Source: Caldilineaceae bacterium
GTDB lineage: Bacteria; Chloroflexota; Anaerolineae; Caldilineales; Caldilineaceae
Direction: 5' to 3'
Length of the DNA stretch: 41,249 nt
Assembly (NCBI GenBank): GCA_019637695.1
Contig: JAHBVG010000060.1
Location: 1 to 41,249 of the forward strand
The notes under the pieces were generated by a model that did no database searches, had not been told where the DNA came from, and saw nothing but the letters and a program-made list of their open reading frames with translations. A program made the position numbers and the translations under genes. Positions 37,437 through 41,249 of the stretch are shown here, one piece after another (the stretch's first letter is position 1; every line of letters starts with the position of its first letter).

Positions 37437-37847
37437 CTATTTCTCAACCGCAACCGGCACAGGTAGCACATAAAGCGGCAAGGACGCTTCGAGGCGACCA
37501 TCAATGGCAAGATCGACAGCATACTGTCCGTACACTTTAAACTGGACGTGCTGGAGGTTCAGCGTCAGATCGGTGACTACCGAGGAACGGTCGGGCAGCG
37601 ACTGCACATGGATGGCGCCTTCCCAGGTTGGCATCACCTCGTGACCGTCCTCGTCGACAAATTGAAGGCGGATGCGGTGCTGCTCGTTGGCTTCGATCCG
37701 TTCCCAGCGCAGGCGGACGGCAATGGCGCAGGCCGGGTGCATCACTGGGATCTCGCGAGCGTAGATGGTGTCGAAGAAGCCCAAGATGTTGAGCTTGCCG
37801 GCATGGGTTGTCGCGGCATCGCAGAGGGCCAACACTTCAACGCGCAT
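37437..37847 (-). CDS. DUF6941-like protein of unknown function
   Basis: The 136-residue protein starts MRVEVLALCDAATTHAGKLNILGFFDTIYAREIPV, a pattern I associate with the DUF6941 family, whose function is unknown. It looks like a compact beta-rich cytoplasmic protein with conserved 'LPLYV' near its end. The ATG at 37847 has AAGGGA 8 nt upstream and was preferred to an in-frame ATG ten codons earlier. It is the first gene of the group with selA and the isopentenyl phosphate kinase gene, following a terminator hairpin. Confidence 0.78.
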   Translation of the reverse strand: MRVEVLALCDAATTHAGKLNILGFFDTIYAREIPVMHPACAIAVRLRWERIEANEQHRIRLQFVDEDGHEVMPTWEGAIHVQSLPDRSSVVTDLTLNLQHVQFKVYGQYAVDLAIDGRLEASLPLYVLPVPVAVEK

Positions 37848-37880
37848 GGGGCCATCCCTTCGGTGAGGGTAAAACAAGAT

Positions 37881-37915
37881 CGGCTCCCCATCTCTGCTGG
37901 CAGTGAGGGGAGCCG
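37881..37915 (-). terminator. Hairpin after the antitoxin-like gene
   Basis: CGGCTCCCC (37881-37889) pairs exactly with 37907-37915, and the loop can extend the stem through CTG/CAG. It sits between the stop of the minus-strand antitoxin-like gene (37923) and the start of the DUF6941-like gene. There is no long T run. Confidence 0.55.
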
Positions 37916-37922
37916 CGTGGAG

Positions 37923-38243
37923 TCAATGATAGATGTAGCGTTGTAGCCGGGCGCGTAATTCCTCTGTCAGCCCCTCCTCCGGTTCTGTCAAGGCACGCTC
38001 TGCCAGGATAGCCTCTGTCTCAGTGGGGGACGGCTTGCCCAGCGTCGTCAACAAAGTCTGGAAGCGCTCCTGCTGCTCGTGCAGGTCTTGTTGGGGTACA
38101 AGCCGTACTGTGTATGTACCAGTTTCCACTTGGCGGGCCAGTGCATAAAGAACGTACTGTTCTAGAGAAACCCCTTCCTGGCGCGCCTGAGCTTCCAACG
38201 CACTTTCCAGTGTTTTCGGCAAATGCAGGGTTAATTCTCCCAT
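37923..38243 (-). CDS. Ribbon-helix-helix antitoxin-like protein
   Basis: The first 40 residues of this 106-residue protein (GELTLHLPKTLESALEAQARQEGVSLEQYVLYALARQV) match the ribbon-helix-helix DNA-binding pattern of Arc/HicB/CopG-type antitoxins. The rest is charged and could bind a toxin. GGAAGAG precedes the start and overlaps the end of the upstream PIN fragment, the signature of a coupled toxin-antitoxin pair with the toxin gene first. Since the toxin is deleted to a fragment, this is probably an orphan antitoxin or only an autorepressor. Confidence 0.8.
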   Translation of the reverse strand: MGELTLHLPKTLESALEAQARQEGVSLEQYVLYALARQVETGTYTVRLVPQQDLHEQQERFQTLLTTLGKPSPTETEAILAERALTEPEEGLTEELRARLQRYIYH

Positions 38244-38255
38244 TGGTGGCTCTTC

Positions 38256-38408
38256 CTATTCTACTAGGTGCTTCAGAAAATCCAGCGGTGTTAGCACTCG
38301 CAGCCCTAATCTCTGTTGGGCCGTACGGAAATCGCGCACATTGGACGTGACCAGAGGCGCATTTGCATTTGTATCCAAAACTACTTTGGGAAGGCGATTG
38401 TACAACAT
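38256..38408 (-). pseudogene. Deleted PIN-domain (VapC-like) toxin
   Basis: The 50-codon frame joins the first beta strand of a PIN domain, RLPKVVLDTN with its first metal-binding Asp, directly to the C-terminal part, PLVTSNVRDFRTAQQRLGLRVLTPLDFLKHLVE. Roughly 80 central residues, including most acidic active-site residues, are missing, so no nuclease activity is expected. No ribosome-binding site is seen at the remaining ATG. The end is 12 nt before the antitoxin-like gene. Confidence 0.75.
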
Positions 38409-38469
38409 AGGAGAAGTATACCATGAATTGCGGAACGTCGGAGGGAAAAAGGCGAAAATTTTACAGATA

Positions 38470-38500
38470 GCCGGCGCCGATCCCCAGTCCCTGATCCCCA
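38470..38500. repeat. Short CAGTCCC-type heptad tract
   Basis: CGATCCC, CAGTCCC, TGATCCC, CAATGC follow one another just beyond the ATP-grasp gene's stop. The units are those of the tract at 1148-1213. Confidence 0.6.
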
Positions 38501-38503
38501 ATG

Positions 38504-39748
38504 CTAACGCACAAAGAGCGGGATCTCCGCTTCGATCTCAAAGTGGAGGGCGGCGTGGGCCTGACGCAGGGATCTTTCCACATCTGCCGGGTCGTCGCCG
38601 CGGGCAAAGATAAAGCCCAGATAGCTTTCGCCTTCGGGCAGGGGAACAATAGGATTGTTGACCCGCGCGGTGATCTCCACCGACTCGACGCCGGGCATGT
38701 GTTGGGCGTCTTCGAGACCGCGTACGCTGCGCAAGATCCCCGGTCCTGGGATGGGGATCATCATCACACCGCCAGCCTGTTTTTGCCGTTCGCGTGACTC
38801 GATGGGGAGTCCACACGCCTGGCGCAGGATCAGTTCCTCGAGCGAGGCGTCGCTGCCAAAGCGGAGCGTGCGTGAGCAGAGGCCGCCGATGGAACGCCCG
38901 GCCACTTCGACGATCCACGGGCCGCTGTCGTTGATGCGCAACTCAGCGTGGATCGGTCCCATATGCAGACCCAGGGCGCGGGCGGCGCGGGCAGCGCAAT
39001 CGGCAATCGCCTGCTGTGTGGTCGCGGGCAAGCGGGATGGCGTTACATAGATGGTCTCCTCAAAGAAGGGACCTTCCAACGGATCGGGCTTGTCGAAGAG
39101 GGCCAGCACGGTGAGATAGCCGTTGTCGAGCATCCCCTCCAGGGCAACTTCCACGCCGGGGATGTACGATTCCACGAGGAAGGGTCGTGCTGCACCAATC
39201 AGGGCGTAGAGGCGACGCAGGGCGGCGAGCAACTCCGCTCGATCATTGGCGCGGATGACGCCGCGGCTGCCGTTGAGATCCACTGGCTTGACGACGCAGG
39301 GATAGCCAATCTCTGCTTCCGCCCCTGCTGCCACAACGGCGGGATCATCTGCGGTGGAGAAGAGACGAAAGGCGGGCGACGGGAGAACCCCAGCGGCGAG
39401 CATCTGGCGCATGAGGGCTTTGTTGCGAGCCGCCTCGGCAGCGTCCGGCGCGTTGTGGGGCAAGCCGAGCAAATGGCTGGCGCGAGCGGCCAGCAGCGCT
39501 CCGCTGTCATCCACGGCGAGGACGGTATCCACAGGAGAACCGGCGAGCGCGTCGACGATCTGCGCGGCGGCGCGCTCCACTTGATGGAAGGGTACGCCCA
39601 ACCGGTATCCCCAGTGATCGGACAATTCTTCGGGCATGTCTACAGCTTGCAGCACGTCGATCCCCAACCGCTGAGCAGCGTCGAGAAAGGCAGGTGTGCG
39701 GTAGCTGTTTGGCGTGGTGAGCAGCAGAATTCGGCGTTTGTGTGTCAT
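38504..39748 (-). CDS. ATP-grasp ligase, L-amino-acid-ligase-like
   Basis: The 414-residue protein has the ATP-grasp architecture. Its parts are a pre-ATP-grasp domain (RRILLLTTPNSYRTPAFLDAAQRLGIDVL), an ATP-binding region with YPCVVKPVDLNGSRGV and FLVESYIPGVEVALEG, and a metal-binding end GPIHAELRINDSGPWIVEVAGRSIGG (about residues 285-310). It ends with a C-terminal domain like that of dipeptide-forming L-amino acid ligases (GVMMIPIPGPGIL, then a 'GESYLGFIFARG' strand). It probably joins a carboxylate to an amine with ATP, but the substrates are unknown. No Shine-Dalgarno is evident. It stands alone between repeat elements. Confidence 0.85.
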   Translation of the reverse strand: MTHKRRILLLTTPNSYRTPAFLDAAQRLGIDVLQAVDMPEELSDHWGYRLGVPFHQVERAAAQIVDALAGSPVDTVLAVDDSGALLAARASHLLGLPHNAPDAAEAARNKALMRQMLAAGVLPSPAFRLFSTADDPAVVAAGAEAEIGYPCVVKPVDLNGSRGVIRANDRAELLAALRRLYALIGAARPFLVESYIPGVEVALEGMLDNGYLTVLALFDKPDPLEGPFFEETIYVTPSRLPATTQQAIADCAARAARALGLHMGPIHAELRINDSGPWIVEVAGRSIGGLCSRTLRFGSDASLEELILRQACGLPIESRERQKQAGGVMMIPIPGPGILRSVRGLEDAQHMPGVESVEITARVNNPIVPLPEGESYLGFIFARGDDPADVERSLRQAHAALHFEIEAEIPLFVR

Positions 39749-39755
39749 AAGCAGG

Positions 39756-40020
39756 TTAGCCGGTAGCCGGTAGAATAGAGAAAGGCAAAAGGCAAGGAAC
39801 TATACAGCCATATACCGTAGGAGTACGGGTGGGGCGGGCTCAAACATCAAGTTCATGGCGAGCATGCTTCCCGCCCCACCCGTGCCCTTACCCGACCTGT
39901 ATAGTTACAAAGGCAAAGAGCAATTCGACCGCTGCGGTCGGCGGCAAAAATGGTAGCAGGTGGCAAGTTGCAGGTCTGTAGGTGATAATCATCTTCGCAA
40001 CTCGCAATCCGCCCCTCGCC
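39756..40020. repeat. Heptad tracts around the second 113-bp element
   Basis: Before the element: TAGCCGG, TAGCCGG, TAGAATA, then AAGGCAA-type units. After it: a palindrome CGACCGCTGCGGTCGG at about 39928-39943, then GGTAGCA, GGTGGCA, AGTTGCA, GGTCTGT and TCTTCGC, AACTCGC, AATCCGC. The whole gap between the ATP-grasp and ferrochelatase genes (39749-40114) is thus repeat material apart from about 90 bp before the ferrochelatase start. No gene is seen. Confidence 0.65.
39796..39908. mobile_element. 113-bp palindromic element, copy 2
   Basis: It starts GGAACTATACAGCCATATACCGTAG and ends CCGACCTGTATAGTTAC (blocks of the same layout as copy 1 at 24776-24888). Inner arms GGGTGGGGCGGG and CCCGCCCCACCC pair. 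The length equals copy 1 exactly. AAGGCAA occurs immediately outside both ends, which may be a target duplication or simply the surrounding heptads. Confidence 0.7.
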
Positions 40021-40114
40021 CCGCGCAAATCCTCTCCGCATTCATTATTTCACGATAACGCATGGTAAAATGCTGCGCGAAATCTTACACTCATTCTATC
40101 TAAAGAGGAGCAAG

Positions 40115-41176
40115 ATGCCAGAACAGCCTTATGATGCGATTCTGATTCTCTCGTTTGGCGGTCCCGAAGGGATGGATGATGTGATCCCTTTCTTGGAGAA
40201 TGTGCTGCGCGGGCGTGGTGTGCCGCGGGCGCGATTGGAGGCGGTGGCCGAACACTATTATCACTTCGGTGGGGTGAGCCCGATCAACGCGCAGAATCAG
40301 GCGTTGATTGAGGCGTTGGCAGCCGAGCTGAAGAGCGATGGTCCCGATCTGCCCATTTACTATGGCAACCGCAATTGGCAGCCCTTCCTTGTGGACACGA
40401 TGCGCCAAATGGCGGCGGACGGGGTAAAGCGGGCGCTCACCTTCATCACCGGCGCGTACAGCAGCTACTCAGGCTGTCGCCAATATCGCGAAAATATTAT
40501 GGACGCGCAGGCGCAGATTGGCCCCTCGGCCCCGCGCGTGGACAAGTTGCGCTTCTACTATAACCATCCAGCCTTCATTGAGGTGAATGCGGAAAACGTA
40601 CGGAGGGCGCTGGCGCAGATCCCTGCCGAACGGCGCGCAACAGCGACCATCGCCTTTACAGCGCATAGCATCCCCCTGAGCATGGCTCAACATTGCCAAT
40701 ACGAAGCGCAACTTGTCGAGACAATGCGGCTGGTGGTGGAAGCGCTTGACGTGGAGAATCCTTACCAACTGGTCTACCAGAGCCGCAGCGGATCGCCGCA
40801 CCAGCCCTGGCTAGAGCCAGACATCCTCGATCATATGGATGCGCTTGCAGAAGCGGGTGTCGCCGATCTGGTGATCGCGCCCATAGGCTTCATCTCCGAC
40901 CACATGGAGATCATGTTCGATCTGGATACCGAGGCGCTACACAAAGGCGAGGAGATCGGCATGAACGTTGTGCGGGCGGCGACTGTGGGCACGGATCCCA
41001 GATTCATCCGTATGATCCGGGATCTCATTGTCGAGCGCATTGAGGCCGAGCAGGGCATGGAGCCGCAACGGCTGGCCCTGGGGAATCGCGGACCTTCGCA
41101 CGATGTCTGTCCTGTCAATTGTTGTCTGCTTGGGGTGACGGCGCAGCGCCCGCGCATGGCGGCGCAGGCGGGGTAG
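40115..41176 (+). CDS. Ferrochelatase, coproporphyrin type with [2Fe-2S] cysteines
   Basis: The enzyme inserts iron into a porphyrin to make haem. The 353-residue protein has the conserved metal-site residues H184 (FTAHSIP) and E265 (SDHMEIMFDLD). Four cysteines, C121 in SGCRQYREN and C332, C336, C337 in SHDVCPVNCCLL, match the arrangement of actinobacterial ferrochelatases that bind [2Fe-2S]. Those enzymes act on coproporphyrin III (CpfC), so this organism may use the coproporphyrin-dependent pathway; this is inferred. The ATG at 40115 has AGAGGAG 4 nt upstream. No other haem gene is in view. Confidence 0.92.
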   Translation: MPEQPYDAILILSFGGPEGMDDVIPFLENVLRGRGVPRARLEAVAEHYYHFGGVSPINAQNQALIEALAAELKSDGPDLPIYYGNRNWQPFLVDTMRQMAADGVKRALTFITGAYSSYSGCRQYRENIMDAQAQIGPSAPRVDKLRFYYNHPAFIEVNAENVRRALAQIPAERRATATIAFTAHSIPLSMAQHCQYEAQLVETMRLVVEALDVENPYQLVYQSRSGSPHQPWLEPDILDHMDALAEAGVADLVIAPIGFISDHMEIMFDLDTEALHKGEEIGMNVVRAATVGTDPRFIRMIRDLIVERIEAEQGMEPQRLALGNRGPSHDVCPVNCCLLGVTAQRPRMAAQAG

Positions 41177-41249
41177 CAATAAAAAGTAAAGAGTATAGGA
41201 CTTACGCAGGGCGGATAGAGATAGACGGGAGACGCAATTGGGCACGCAT

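Noticed and set aside
37800..40114. A tRNA(Sec) gene near selA
   Set aside because: I read the intergenic stretches for a TTCGA-containing T arm with a long acceptor stem and found only repeats and terminators.

Overview
The window looks like a chromosomal segment of a filamentous Chloroflexota bacterium. The inference is mixed. An isopentenyl phosphate kinase, a tungsten-type aldehyde oxidoreductase, a cyanobacterial-style Hox hydrogenase and a giant surface protein with Y-L-P motifs near its end fit that phylum, but no rRNA, tRNA or ribosomal protein gene is present to prove it. Gene density is high. Shine-Dalgarno sites are clear for most genes, and three genes probably start with GTG.

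Layout. 1-1006: a small acidic protein gene (-) and, divergently, a ThiS/MoaD-like sulfur carrier. 1259-4942: an aldehyde ferredoxin oxidoreductase and a response-regulator/thioredoxin-reductase-like flavoprotein with no cysteine. 5220-7994: pyruvate phosphate dikinase. 8559-14197: hoxE-F-U-Y-H and the protease hoxW, a complete NAD-linked bidirectional [NiFe] hydrogenase operon with a 124-bp palindromic mobile element between hoxH and hoxW. 14348-24535 (-): one 3395-residue surface protein gene that separates the hydrogenase genes from hypF-C-D-E (24908-29947), which make the Fe(CN)2CO cofactor. 30014-33742: a YqhC-like AraC regulator divergent from a DkgA-like aldo/keto reductase, a CMD-family protein, two gene remnants and an EamA transporter. 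33966-41176: a class V aminotransferase; a minus-strand DUF6941-like/selA/isopentenyl phosphate kinase group; the wreck of a PIN/antitoxin pair; an ATP-grasp ligase; and a coproporphyrin-type ferrochelatase.

How the genes work together. Hox proteins couple NAD(H) to H2. HoxW trims HoxH after nickel insertion, and HypF, C, D and E build the iron half of the active site; HypA and HypB are not in the window. The aldehyde oxidoreductase, the sulfur carrier, and the YqhC/DkgA-like pair suggest attention to aldehyde metabolism and redox balance. SelA shows that the genome makes selenocysteine, but no selenoprotein, selB, selC or selD is visible here.

The most unusual non-coding signal is that many gene junctions are filled with degenerate seven-base tandem repeats of different sequence families, several arranged as inverted pairs. 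One tract has become the C-terminal tail of HypC. Two kinds of small palindromic element (124 bp, and a 113-bp type present twice) lie in the same junctions.
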